DNA of 64,000 bases from the NCBI GenBank assembly GCA_016432265.1, contig CP066681.1:584342-648341 (forward strand), read 5' to 3'. The notes below the pieces were generated by a model. That model saw only the letters and a program-made list of their open reading frames with translations, ran no database searches and was not told where the DNA came from. Source of the DNA: Micavibrio aeruginosavorus. GTDB lineage: Bacteria > Pseudomonadota > Alphaproteobacteria > Micavibrionales > Micavibrionaceae. Positions within the stretch are counted from its first letter, which is position 1, and the number at the start of each line of letters is the position of its first letter. Positions 44,542 to 52,380 of the stretch are shown piece after piece. A program made the position numbers and the translations under genes.

Positions 44542-45867
44542 TCAGGCGATTTTCTTTAGTTCAGTCATGAAAGCTCCCATTTTATCAAGCAGCGTATGAA
44601 CGCGCCGGATAGCTTGCTGCGAAAGGCCGCTGGTGGCTTGCATCACGTCGTTTGCGGCTTGCTCGACCTGTGCCATGCTTTGATTGATTTCGCGTACATT
44701 CGCTGCGACGCTATGCGTTCCTTCAGAGGCATGCTCCGCACTGGAGGCGATCTCCCTCGATGCTGCGCTTTGTTCTTCGATTGCCGCAGCGACAGTAGCC
44801 GCCGTTTGATCGATATTGGTAATAACGGAGCCTATGGAAATAAACGCCTGTACAACCTTGCTTGTCGCGCCTTGTATGTCGCTGACCAGATCGGCGATTT
44901 CTTCTGTTGCTTTGCTGGTTTGTCCGGCGAGCCCCTTAACCTCGCTGGCGACCACTGAAAAACCCTTACCTGCTTCCCCGGCTCTGGCTGCTTCGATAGT
45001 TGCATTCAGCGCCAACAGATTGGTCTGCCCGGCTATCGCTTCGATCATGTTGACAACTTTGCCGATTTTATCGGCCATCTGCGATAGCTCAGAAATCATC
45101 TCTCTTGCGGTCGCAGATTCTTCAACGGCCGTCTTTGCGTATGATGATGTTTTACTCATCTGCTGCGAAATTTCGGCTATGCAACTCGACATTTGTTCCG
45201 CCGCCGCCGATATCGTTTGCACGCTCATCGAAGCGCCATCAGAACTGCGCATCGCGGCATCGGCTCCTTGCGCCGCCACGCAGACAGAATTTTGCATGGT
45301 GTTTGCGCTGTTTTCCAATGTCCGGGTCGTGGATTGTATCTGCTGGACGACATCGGTTAGCGATAAATCAAGATCGGCGGCCACATTCGCAAAGCCATTC
45401 ATTTTATGCTCAACGTCTTGCGCGGCGCTATTGATGATGCGGGCCCCATTCAGCAGATTACCGTGCATTCCCGCTTCCAGGATACGCCGGAAGTACTGGT
45501 TGCGGCTTACATGCTCCATGGCGGCGGTTGCCTCTCGAATAAAAGAGTCTACGGCATCGACCATTTCGTTCAGCGCCCATTGAAACTCGCCGAAATACCC
45601 CTTCTCTGTAATGTTAGTCAGTCTTGCTTCAAAGTCTCCTTTAGCCAAGGCGCCCACTACAAGGGTCATACGTTTGATTTCATTTTCTGATTTCTTAAGG
45701 TTGAAGAACAGCAAGCCCAGGCTGATAGCGATAAAACCCATGCCGGATACGACGGGCCAGAGTTTCGCCGCATCGGTGAAAAGCAGAAAACCGGCAATCG
45801 CCAGCGTCGTCGCGAAGGCAATACCGTTAAACAGCTTTGCGCTGGAGAGCGAAGATAAATTCATCAT
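44542..45867 (-). CDS. Methyl-accepting chemotaxis protein (cytoplasmic sensing type)
   Basis: A 441-residue receptor with two adjacent N-terminal membrane helices (about residues 12-30 and 34-52), no periplasmic domain, and a HAMP-like region (about 55-110), followed by a signalling coiled coil with the tip [18 protein letters not shown]. The layout is that of Aer-type receptors lacking their PAS domain. A PAS protein is encoded just upstream and the two genes overlap by 41 bases, so together they look like a split aerotaxis receptor. Confidence 0.92.
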   Translation of the reverse strand: MMNLSSLSSAKLFNGIAFATTLAIAGFLLFTDAAKLWPVVSGMGFIAISLGLLFFNLKKSENEIKRMTLVVGALAKGDFEARLTNITEKGYFGEFQWALNEMVDAVDSFIREATAAMEHVSRNQYFRRILEAGMHGNLLNGARIINSAAQDVEHKMNGFANVAADLDLSLTDVVQQIQSTTRTLENSANTMQNSVCVAAQGADAAMRSSDGASMSVQTISAAAEQMSSCIAEISQQMSKTSSYAKTAVEESATAREMISELSQMADKIGKVVNMIEAIAGQTNLLALNATIEAARAGEAGKGFSVVASEVKGLAGQTSKATEEIADLVSDIQGATSKVVQAFISIGSVITNIDQTAATVAAAIEEQSAASREIASSAEHASEGTHSVAANVREINQSMAQVEQAANDVMQATSGLSQQAIRRVHTLLDKMGAFMTELKKIA

Positions 45868-46378
45868 AACTCATGCCTTTCTGCCGAATTATATCTTCCA
45901 GCATCTCAAAACCATTGTTCATTCCATCCTTGGCGTTTTTATAGCGGTTTTCTTCGTCGAGGAGCTGTTTGTATAAAGGGATAATCGTGGCGTCCAACAC
46001 ATGGCGACCCGGGACGCGGCGGTTGGAGTGGTATCCGATAATTTTTCCGTTTTTATCATAAGAGGGCGTTACGTGCGCCAGAACCCAGTAATTGTCGCCG
46101 TTTTTGGACATGTTGTTGACGTAAGCGAAAATCTCATGGCCCGTTCCAATGCGATCCCAAAGCAGCTTGAAAACGCTCCTTGGCATTTCCGGGTGGCGAA
46201 TCAAGCTGTGGGGCCGGCCTAAAAGCTCGCGTTCGCTATAACCCGAGAGGTTGATAAAAACACGGTTTACGTAGGTAAGGCGTCCTTTGAGATCTGTTTT
46301 GCTGACAATGACTTCACCTTCGCGAAAAAAACGTTCAATCCCGGTGGGTACGATTTTGTTTTTTGCGGTCTCAGTCAT
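45827..46378 (-). CDS. PAS-domain protein (Aer-like sensor half)
   Basis: A 183-residue protein with one PAS domain (about residues 25-120) of the Aer type: [42 protein letters not shown], and [12 protein letters not shown]. In Aer this domain binds FAD and senses redox. It lacks membrane helices and its 3' end overlaps the following chemoreceptor by 41 bases. The ATG at 46378 is preferred over one 4 codons upstream. The inferred role is to sense redox for that receptor. Confidence 0.85.
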   Translation of the reverse strand: MTETAKNKIVPTGIERFFREGEVIVSKTDLKGRLTYVNRVFINLSGYSERELLGRPHSLIRHPEMPRSVFKLLWDRIGTGHEIFAYVNNMSKNGDNYWVLAHVTPSYDKNGKIIGYHSNRRVPGRHVLDATIIPLYKQLLDEENRYKNAKDGMNNGFEMLEDIIRQKGMSYDEFIFALQRKAV

Positions 46379-46524
46379 AAACAGCCTCACTTATGCGGAC
46401 TCTATCACTGTACCGGAAAATATTAATAATATGATTAAAAAACGGAGATAACGAAAATTTATAATTTTCCCTGAGGCTCAAAGCGCCCGCAGGCCACCGA
46501 GCGCAGACGGGGCCAGCCGGAAGA

Positions 46525-47670
46525 TTATATCCGCCCCTTGCGCTCCAGCCGATAAAGAAAACGATCCGGTGCAACGGCTTTTCGCGTTTCTTCGGAAAAG
46601 TGCGGCGCATGCCCGAGGATTTGATCTGAAATCATTCTTGCAGATGCCAGCGAGGAGATAATCCCGTATGAACCGTGCGCCGTCGACAAATACAGATTAT
46701 CGTAGAAAACCGGTTTTTGCGTCGTCCATTCCCCCTTGCGCGGGACAAGGCCGGTTATAGCCACGCGATCTTTTGAGGCTGTCCGCAGCGCCGCCGCAGC
46801 GCGGCTGGCCTTCATCCCTTCGGCAATAGAGGGAAGGTTTTCCTTCAGCCGCGCAAGAATCCTCTCGTTATCGCTTTCGCGCAGGGAAAGGTCGGTATCG
46901 TTCTGCTGGAACGTCGAACCTATGACGTGCAGGCCGTCCACCGGTTTCGAGATATGGCCCCCGTAGTTTATGTTGCAGGCCAGATTCGCGCTGTTTCCGT
47001 TTGCGGGGCATACGATCATCTGCCCGCGCACATTCTGCAAAGGCAGCCATTCGCACCCTGAAAAATACCGCGCGGCGAACCCGCAAGCGATGATGACGGA
47101 GTCAAAGGGCTCCCCGTTCACGCGCCAGCCGCTGCCTCTTTGCTCAAGGTTTCTCACGGGCGCCGAAAGGCGAACGTCGATATCGCGCGCCTGAGCGGCG
47201 CACAGCAAGGCGGGCGAGACAAAGCCCGAATGGGGAAGGAACAAGGCGTCATGACGCAGCGTTATGCGTGAAACCGCGCTGGCCTCCTGCGCGGATACGA
47301 TCCTGACATCGTCCCCGCTCAGGCGCTGGTTCTCGATCATGGCCTGATAATAGGCGCGCTCGTCCTCGCTCTTGATCAGGTAGAGCGTGCCGCAAGGGTC
47401 GAAACCTATATCGGTTCTTTCCTGTATTCCCGAGAAAATCTGAAAAGCCAGTTTAAAGGCCGCGAAGAAATAATCGCCGACCCCGTTGCGCAGCTTTTGA
47501 AACCGCGGGTCGTAGATGCCTTGAATATTCCCCGATGCCCCCGTCGCCAGCCGCTCCCCCGCCTCAAAAATGACGGGTGTGACAGAATGCTGTCCGGCGT
47601 CGTTTTTCAGACTGTAAGCGCAGGCGGTGGCGGCAAGCCCCCCGCCGATGATCGCGATTGCTTTGCTCAT
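46525..47670 (-). CDS. MnmC-like FAD-dependent oxidoreductase domain (stand-alone)
   Basis: A 381-residue flavoprotein of the DAO family. The N-terminal FAD motif is IAIIGGGLAATACAYSL. ASGNIQGIYDPRF and the late TAHGSYGIISSLASARMI followed by PDRFLYRLER match the C-terminal half of MnmC, which trims carboxymethylaminomethyl-uridine at the tRNA wobble base. The methyltransferase half of MnmC is absent, so it is a single-domain version. The ATG at 47670 is placed before the FAD motif. A copy of its last codons lies at 44335. Confidence 0.82.
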   Translation of the reverse strand: MSKAIAIIGGGLAATACAYSLKNDAGQHSVTPVIFEAGERLATGASGNIQGIYDPRFQKLRNGVGDYFFAAFKLAFQIFSGIQERTDIGFDPCGTLYLIKSEDERAYYQAMIENQRLSGDDVRIVSAQEASAVSRITLRHDALFLPHSGFVSPALLCAAQARDIDVRLSAPVRNLEQRGSGWRVNGEPFDSVIIACGFAARYFSGCEWLPLQNVRGQMIVCPANGNSANLACNINYGGHISKPVDGLHVIGSTFQQNDTDLSLRESDNERILARLKENLPSIAEGMKASRAAAALRTASKDRVAITGLVPRKGEWTTQKPVFYDNLYLSTAHGSYGIISSLASARMISDQILGHAPHFSEETRKAVAPDRFLYRLERKGRI

Positions 47671-47824
47671 TGGTTCGGCTCCAGCCGGCTTTATAATCGG
47701 TGTCGGAGACAAGATCAACGGCGGCCGCATCTGCGCGCCTTGCTGCCATTTTGATTATTAGGGTTGCATAATATACTACCTTGTGTTGTAATGCGGGGCG
47801 TTGCTGAAGAAGGGGAGAAACGCC

Positions 47825-48397
47825 ATGGGCGGCTATAACGGGAAAAATCGTCACGTCTGGATCGGCACCGCGTTGCTTCTTTTGCTGGCTTCCGGCCTTT
47901 TTTTATACCAGCGGCACAATGTATCCGGTGAAAAGGCGGCGCTCTCCCTTCTCGGATTTTCCGGCAGCATTGAAAGCGGCCAGATCGTCAGCGGCAACAT
48001 CCCGAATACAAGCACGGTCGTCAGGCTGAAAAGGCCCGACGGCACAAGCGGCGGCGGCGGTCAGGGCGCCTTGCACGGGTTTTATAGGTATCTGAACGCG
48101 ACGGCGGGAACCTGGACTATGGAGGTCACGCGCACCACCGGCACGGCGGGGGGCGATTACGAGGCCACGATGATCCTGATCCCCGGGGCAACCTCCCAGT
48201 CCGGCGGCCCCAATGGTAGTAAGGGGCGTCTGGATTCCATCGCGTTCAGGAACGGCTATACGCAGAGTTTAAGCTACACCAGCGCCGGCGAATTAAGCAG
48301 CGTGACCGGTTCCTATGGCCGTTCGCTGGGGTTGGCGTCTTCAGGGTCAAGAAAAATTCTTGATGGGTGTGAATTTGTGCTGGTCTACCATAGCTAA
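47825..48397 (+). CDS. Membrane-anchored or secreted protein of unknown function
   Basis: A 190-residue protein with an N-terminal hydrophobic segment (about residues 13-29) after a basic start, so exported or anchored. The mature part is rich in Gly, Ser and Thr and looks like beta structure (ATAGTWTMEVTRTTGTAGG, RNGYTQSLSYTSAGELSS). The ATG at 47825 has a GGGGAG site. No family recognised. It is divergent from the mnmC-like gene and precedes the lipoprotein cassettes. Confidence 0.65.
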   Translation: MGGYNGKNRHVWIGTALLLLLASGLFLYQRHNVSGEKAALSLLGFSGSIESGQIVSGNIPNTSTVVRLKRPDGTSGGGGQGALHGFYRYLNATAGTWTMEVTRTTGTAGGDYEATMILIPGATSQSGGPNGSKGRLDSIAFRNGYTQSLSYTSAGELSSVTGSYGRSLGLASSGSRKILDGCEFVLVYHS

Positions 48398-48447
48398 AAC
48401 TATACTTATGGACAGGGGCGGGGATTGGAAAAAATTATATACGTGAA

Positions 48448-48626
48448 CCACCAGAAGGTTTGCCCGGTTTTTGGGGCAAGCCTTTTTTTGTTTTCTGCCA
48501 TCCTGCCGGAGTAATCATTCATGATATTCGTAAGTAAAAAGTCCCTCAAGAAAGTTCTGTGCACTCTCGCGCTGATTATCGCGATCGGATTTGTGACCGC
48601 GTGCAGACAGGCGGAAGCTGAAGAAT
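48448..48626 (+). repeat. Shared lipoprotein leader, copy 1
   Basis: First of three copies of a leader made of an intrinsic terminator, the ribosome site CCGGAG, and the codons for a lipoprotein signal peptide. This copy and copy 3 are nearly identical through the lipobox Cys and a few codons beyond (to GAAGAAT). Similarity then falls abruptly to that of distant paralogues. Confidence 0.9.
48455..48489 (+). terminator. Intrinsic terminator in leader copy 1
   Basis: GGTTTGCCC pairs with GGGCAAGCC (one G-T pair) around an 8-base loop, followed by seven T. It ends transcription arriving from the left just before the lipoprotein gene. Confidence 0.85.
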
Positions 48627-49804
48627 ATAAATACGTTACGCCGGGATTTGTAGATGCCATTAAAGGCGTAAATAAAGATGCTTTCTTTTCGCTCTCTGAA
48701 GCTGAAATCTTAGAGAAGGCAAAAAGTAGCGTGGTGCGCTCAGAGATAGAGCAAAAGAAGGCTGACATGTCTGTCTTATCTTCTCACTACAGAACAATTG
48801 GTGAAGGGCTGTGTGAGCCTATCACTCCAACTTATCATGGCCTAATGCAGAAAAAATATAAGAATAGTGACGCATACGGTATTGATTCTGAAATAACAAA
48901 GATTATGCGGGAGGCCGGTGCCTACACCCTTCCTATTCTAGTAAAGAAAGGATGGTTCAAGGCTTCCTACTCGGTTATGCCGGGTGGTGCTTTGAATGCC
49001 GAAGGATTTAAGGCGGCTTATAAGAATGATGCTGGCCCAATTGTCAGATCTTTTGGTGATATTGAGATTCAGGATGAACGGACAGTTATTATTTCCGGAC
49101 GCGCTGATGAAAACGGGGGGAACTATAAATATTTCCAAGCATTTAATACTTTCGCCCGCGATCATTTTTTTCAAATCAAAGATGTAAGCTACGAATTTGA
49201 TTTTGTACGACCTTATCTTTTCGTTCTTGATAGGGATGCTACCAATATTAATCAGGGAGCCGTGTATTACTATGTCCTATTACCTTATTCAGTTTCGGGT
49301 AATGACCAACATACGGTTGTGACGTATCAGTACAAAGAAGATAATAAGCTAAGGTGCTATGCCGGTTCAATTGCGAATGTGTGGGCTACGGGTACCCGCA
49401 ATCTGGCAGGAAGGTTTGAGACACATGCGGCTTCACCTTTAACTGAACCTGAACCACTTACCATCCCCCATCACCCAGAGTACGGGGCGACACAATATCC
49501 TGACGAAAAAGGTCGACTCATCAAGAACACATCCTACAAAGTTGAAGCGTCAGAAATGGCAGAGCCTTCTTTACGTTGTTGGTTAAATTCCATGAGTTTC
49601 TTATCTGATATTAAGGATAAAGAGTGTAACAGCCTCGCTTACGCTGATGAATATATGCACATGCTGAATAGGAATGTTTGCGTCAAGCCTAATGAAATAT
49701 TACCGGCCCCTGTTTTGTCTTATCCCTATGAGGCTAAGCCTCAGCAAGGATACCCATTTGATCTGCAATTTGTTTTTACTTGGGGAACACGCTGCAATCC
49801 TTGA
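48521..49804 (+). CDS. Large lipoprotein of unknown family, cassette 1
   Basis: A 427-residue lipoprotein: signal peptide with lipobox FVTAC (Cys at residue 28), then a soluble domain of about 400 residues. It is homologous to the cassette 3 lipoprotein along most of its length. Shared elements include GLCEPI, an MREAGAYTLPI segment, EFDFVRPYLFVLD, YYVLLPYSVSG, PLTIPHHPEY, a YADEYMHMLNRNVC segment, and a final RCNP. Several cysteines are conserved. No known family was recognised. Composition is AT-rich compared with the chromosomal genes on either side. Confidence 0.8.
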   Translation: MIFVSKKSLKKVLCTLALIIAIGFVTACRQAEAEEYKYVTPGFVDAIKGVNKDAFFSLSEAEILEKAKSSVVRSEIEQKKADMSVLSSHYRTIGEGLCEPITPTYHGLMQKKYKNSDAYGIDSEITKIMREAGAYTLPILVKKGWFKASYSVMPGGALNAEGFKAAYKNDAGPIVRSFGDIEIQDERTVIISGRADENGGNYKYFQAFNTFARDHFFQIKDVSYEFDFVRPYLFVLDRDATNINQGAVYYYVLLPYSVSGNDQHTVVTYQYKEDNKLRCYAGSIANVWATGTRNLAGRFETHAASPLTEPEPLTIPHHPEYGATQYPDEKGRLIKNTSYKVEASEMAEPSLRCWLNSMSFLSDIKDKECNSLAYADEYMHMLNRNVCVKPNEILPAPVLSYPYEAKPQQGYPFDLQFVFTWGTRCNP

Positions 49805-49833
49805 ATATTTAAAGATAGTATGGAGTTATTAAA

Positions 49834-49986
49834 ATGACAAACAATTATTATACAAATGTAGATCTGTATTCTTACTGGTCTTCACCCATTTGTTGGGCCA
49901 CCAGAAGGTTTGCCCGGTTTTTGGGGCAAGCCTTTTTTGTTTTCTGCCATCCTGCCGGAGTAATCGTTCATGATATTCGTAAGTAA
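49834..49986 (+). pseudogene. Truncated gene start after cassette 1
   Basis: An ATG after a GGAG site begins MTNNYYTNVDLYSYW, then the frame runs into leader copy 2 and ends inside it. The start resembles MTDNFYT after cassette 3, so it is probably the beginning of a second gene of the cassette whose body was replaced. Confidence 0.5.
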
Positions 49987-50038
49987 AAAGCCCCTCAACA
50001 AAGTTCTGTGCGCACTCGCGCTGGTTATGGTGATCGGG
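49898..50038 (+). repeat. Shared lipoprotein leader, copy 2
   Basis: Second copy of the leader. It keeps CCACCAGAAGG plus the complete terminator (49905-49937), the ribosome site, and the first codons of the signal peptide. It is nearly identical to copy 3 until codon 17 or so, after which the signal peptide core differs. Confidence 0.9.
49905..49937 (+). terminator. Intrinsic terminator in leader copy 2
   Basis: Same GGTTTGCCC/GGGCAAGCC stem as in copy 1, followed by six T. Confidence 0.85.
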
Positions 50039-50446
50039 TTGATCGGTGCATGCAAAAAAGACGCAAGTGCCGAGGATAAACTTACGGTTATCCAGGCAGA
50101 TATCGATATTCCCGTGAAGTGCCAAAAAGAAAAAACTTTGGATGCGTTTTCTTGTTTAAAGGAAGAAGTTGCGAAATTAGATAGCGAACTCGATTCTATT
50201 ATAGCATCTGTGATTTTAGATCTCCATAGTCCCGAAGGCGCTGAGGCTAACACTGAGATATCGGAACGTATGCAGTTGTCTCAGGAGAGTTGGAGGAAAT
50301 ATAGAGACCTATTTTGTTTGGATGATTATTATACCAAGGCGGCTGTTCATCCGCCTTCGCAAAGCTACCGTATACAACGCTGTAGATATAAAAAATCCTA
50401 CGAACGACTCATTGAACTGAAAAATAAATATAATAAAGGGGAATAA
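49970..50446 (+). CDS. LprI/DUF1311-like lipoprotein, cassette 2
   Basis: A 158-residue lipoprotein with the shared leader signal peptide and lipobox LIGAC. The mature part is unlike the neighbouring cassettes and resembles the LprI/DUF1311 family, some members of which inhibit lysozyme: a Cys before LDSELDSII, then QLSQESWRKYRDLFC and RIQRCRYKKSYERLIELKN, with four cysteines placed as in that family. A periplasmic or surface inhibitor role is possible but inferred. Confidence 0.72.
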   Translation: MIFVSKKPLNKVLCALALVMVIGLIGACKKDASAEDKLTVIQADIDIPVKCQKEKTLDAFSCLKEEVAKLDSELDSIIASVILDLHSPEGAEANTEISERMQLSQESWRKYRDLFCLDDYYTKAAVHPPSQSYRIQRCRYKKSYERLIELKNKYNKGE

Positions 50447-50447
50447 A

Positions 50448-50618
50448 ATGGTCGATTTTACATGGCACGATATTGATGAAGATGTCTTGACGACCGTCGA
50501 AGATACCCTTGAAAACATGGCGACGACCGATCTGACCGCGCTCAGATCGGCGATGCTGCCGGTTTTTGGGGCAAGCCTTTTTTGTTTTCTGCCATCCTGC
50601 CGGAGTAATCATTCATGA
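50448..50618 (+). pseudogene. Truncated gene start after cassette 2
   Basis: An ATG two bases after the cassette 2 stop, behind GGGG, begins MVDFTWHDIDEDVLTTVEDT and keeps a protein-like acidic composition for about 35 codons. It then enters leader copy 3, where the frame stops. It is probably the N-terminus of a lost gene. Confidence 0.5.
50527..50550. repeat. Perfect 9-base inverted repeat at cassette junction
   Basis: CCGATCTGA and TCAGATCGG flank a 6-base loop, directly before leader copy 3. No T-run follows at once, so it is not a typical terminator. Confidence 0.6.
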
Positions 50619-50720
50619 TATTCGTAAGTAAAAAGCCCCTCAACAAAGTTCTGTGCGCACTCGCGCTGATTATCGCGATCGGATTTGTGACCGCGTGCAG
50701 ACAGGCGGAAGCTGAAGAAT
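50558..50720 (+). repeat. Shared lipoprotein leader, copy 3 (left arm of terminator lost)
   Basis: Third leader copy. Similarity to the others begins at GCCGG inside the terminator loop, so the left stem arm is missing and the hairpin cannot form. The right arm, ribosome site and signal peptide are intact. The breakpoint marks a recombination joint. Confidence 0.85.
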
Positions 50721-51943
50721 TCAAATTTGTATCGGCTGAGTTTCAGGATGCTCTTCATAATGTAACTATTGATTACTTCCTTGCACCTCCCAAACCGGAA
50801 CCTAAAGATCTTAAGCTTTTCTATTTAGAGGATAAGTATGAGGAATATAGAAATCCCAAATTGGCTGAAGCAGAAGCCGCTTATGAACATTATCCTAAAC
50901 TAGGGGACAAGCTTTGCGAGCCGATTGCAAAAGCTTATGAAGAAATGCTGAAGGTTCCCCTTAAACGCACTGAGGCAGCTTATCAATTTGACTCCGAACT
51001 GTTGAAGGTTATGCGTTCTTCCGGGGCTTATGTTCTTCCTATCTCCTCCGGGCGTGGCAAGGTTGATGGGATCTTTACAGTTAAAGATGCTGAAAAATTA
51101 AAACAGGAATATTTTAAGTCTTTTGGTGAAGCAGAAAAACTGGCAAACGCTCCCAAGTATGAAGCTGAGAATAAAGTTCTATTTCTTGTTCCTTCGACCG
51201 ATGAGGGTGAGGGGGACTACAGAAAATATATAGAATTCTATAATGCTGTAAACCGATATGGCATTCAGGGAACTGAAAAGTTTGATTTTGATTTTAAATT
51301 TGTGCGTAGCTTTTTGTTTGTTCTAGGTGATACGGCTTCATTCAATGGGGAACGCATTTATTTTTATGTTGAACTGCCCTACAAAATTAGCGGCACCCGT
51401 GTCGGAGAAATTGATGAACTGCAATATGTGCCGGGTTCTGATCTTGGGGATCATGTTAAATGCTACACATATTCTAAAACAGGGCTCTATTATAGCGGGA
51501 TAAGCAGTAAGAAGAAATTTATAGACAAGGGTATGGCCGATGCCACTGTCTTAGATCTTGAACCCTTATCCATCCCTCTTCATTCAGAATATGCCAGAGA
51601 TGAAATTCGTCGCGATGATGGACAAAAAGGCTTCAGGAAAAATTACTACACGCTGGAACGATCGGAAGTATCTGAGCAATCATTGGAATGCTGGATGCTT
51701 GCTGTGGGGTTTGCATCCGGTGATATCAAGAAATGTCAAAATTCCGGATATGCCGATGAATATCTAAAAATGCTCAACTCTAATATCTGCGCCTGGAAAG
51801 ACAGGACTGTCGAAACACCGAAAGTAAATTATCCCCTTACCGTCGATGCGGGCTTACATAGAGCAGATTACATGAGACTTAATAATTTATCTTACAACAA
51901 TCGCTGTAATCCCGAGACATTACCAGAGAATAGGAAAGACTAA
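50615..51943 (+). CDS. Large lipoprotein of unknown family, cassette 3
   Basis: A 442-residue lipoprotein, paralogue of cassette 1. Signal peptide and lipobox FVTAC are almost identical to it; the body is diverged but shares KLCEPIAKAY, MRSSGAYVLPI, DFKFVRSFLFVL, YFYVELPYKISG, PLSIPLHSEY, YADEYLKMLNSNIC and RCNP near the end. Lys, Glu and Tyr are abundant. Function unknown. The start codon overlaps the end of the preceding stub. Confidence 0.8.
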   Translation: MIFVSKKPLNKVLCALALIIAIGFVTACRQAEAEEFKFVSAEFQDALHNVTIDYFLAPPKPEPKDLKLFYLEDKYEEYRNPKLAEAEAAYEHYPKLGDKLCEPIAKAYEEMLKVPLKRTEAAYQFDSELLKVMRSSGAYVLPISSGRGKVDGIFTVKDAEKLKQEYFKSFGEAEKLANAPKYEAENKVLFLVPSTDEGEGDYRKYIEFYNAVNRYGIQGTEKFDFDFKFVRSFLFVLGDTASFNGERIYFYVELPYKISGTRVGEIDELQYVPGSDLGDHVKCYTYSKTGLYYSGISSKKKFIDKGMADATVLDLEPLSIPLHSEYARDEIRRDDGQKGFRKNYYTLERSEVSEQSLECWMLAVGFASGDIKKCQNSGYADEYLKMLNSNICAWKDRTVETPKVNYPLTVDAGLHRADYMRLNNLSYNNRCNPETLPENRKD

Positions 51944-51946
51944 GTC

Positions 51947-52042
51947 ATGACTGATAATTTCTACACAACGACCACTATTGAAGATGTTCGTGCAAGATTA
52001 GAATCTGATATTCAAAGCATACTCACGCCATTTCTTGATTGA
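51947..52042 (+). pseudogene. Short or truncated gene after cassette 3
   Basis: A 31-codon frame starts 3 bases after the lipoprotein stop with MTDNFYTTTTIEDVRARLES and looks like an amphipathic N-terminal helix before it stops. It matches the stub after cassette 1 at MT(D/N)N(F/Y)YT. Either a tiny protein or the remnant of a longer partner. The following 52043-52156 shows nothing recognisable. Confidence 0.45.
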
Positions 52043-52156
52043 TATTGCCCTTGCCCTATTCAGCCCGTAAGTACCAACCTTATCGTCAAGGATGGGATCA
52101 CGATCATTGCGAATTCTGTAATAAAAAATTTCTGTGGGGGGTGCTGATGAGGATTC

Positions 52157-52372
52157 ATGATCTCTAAAATCCTCCCCCGCTTGCTCTGCCTTCTCCTATT
52201 CCTTCCACTTGCCCTGAGTGTTTCGGTCAGGCCTGTTTTCTCCGCCATCCCCTCCCGGCTTGCCTATAATACCTATGACTCTAACTCGGCGGTTTCATCA
52301 CAACTGGTTTCAATGCCTAAAACAATCATCAGCAGCTTTATAGGCCTGCCGCGCTGCCAGGGGAAAGGTTAG
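52157..52372 (+). pseudogene. Truncated exported-protein gene running into tsaD duplicate
   Basis: A GAGG site precedes an ATG that opens a convincing signal peptide (MISKILPRLLCLLLFLPLAL, cleavage near VFSA). About 15 codons later the frame enters the antisense of the duplicated tsaD start and ends. The mature protein has been lost, so this is a 5' fragment cut at the island boundary. Confidence 0.6.
52289..52372 (-). repeat. Duplicate of the tsaD 5' end
   Basis: A direct repeat of the tsaD start and leader: 52289-52343 matches 41521-41575 at 48 of 55 positions by my count, and weaker similarity continues to the right. On the minus strand it reads [14 protein letters not shown], then diverges and stops four codons later. 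It is in the same orientation as the intact tsaD. The copies bracket the accessory block. Confidence 0.85.
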
Positions 52373-52380
52373 CGGGGGAA

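Noticed and set aside
48448-50720. Possible CRISPR-like or insertion-sequence repeats
   Set aside because: The three repeats are long, differently spaced and include coding sequence; there are no terminal inverted repeats or transposase.
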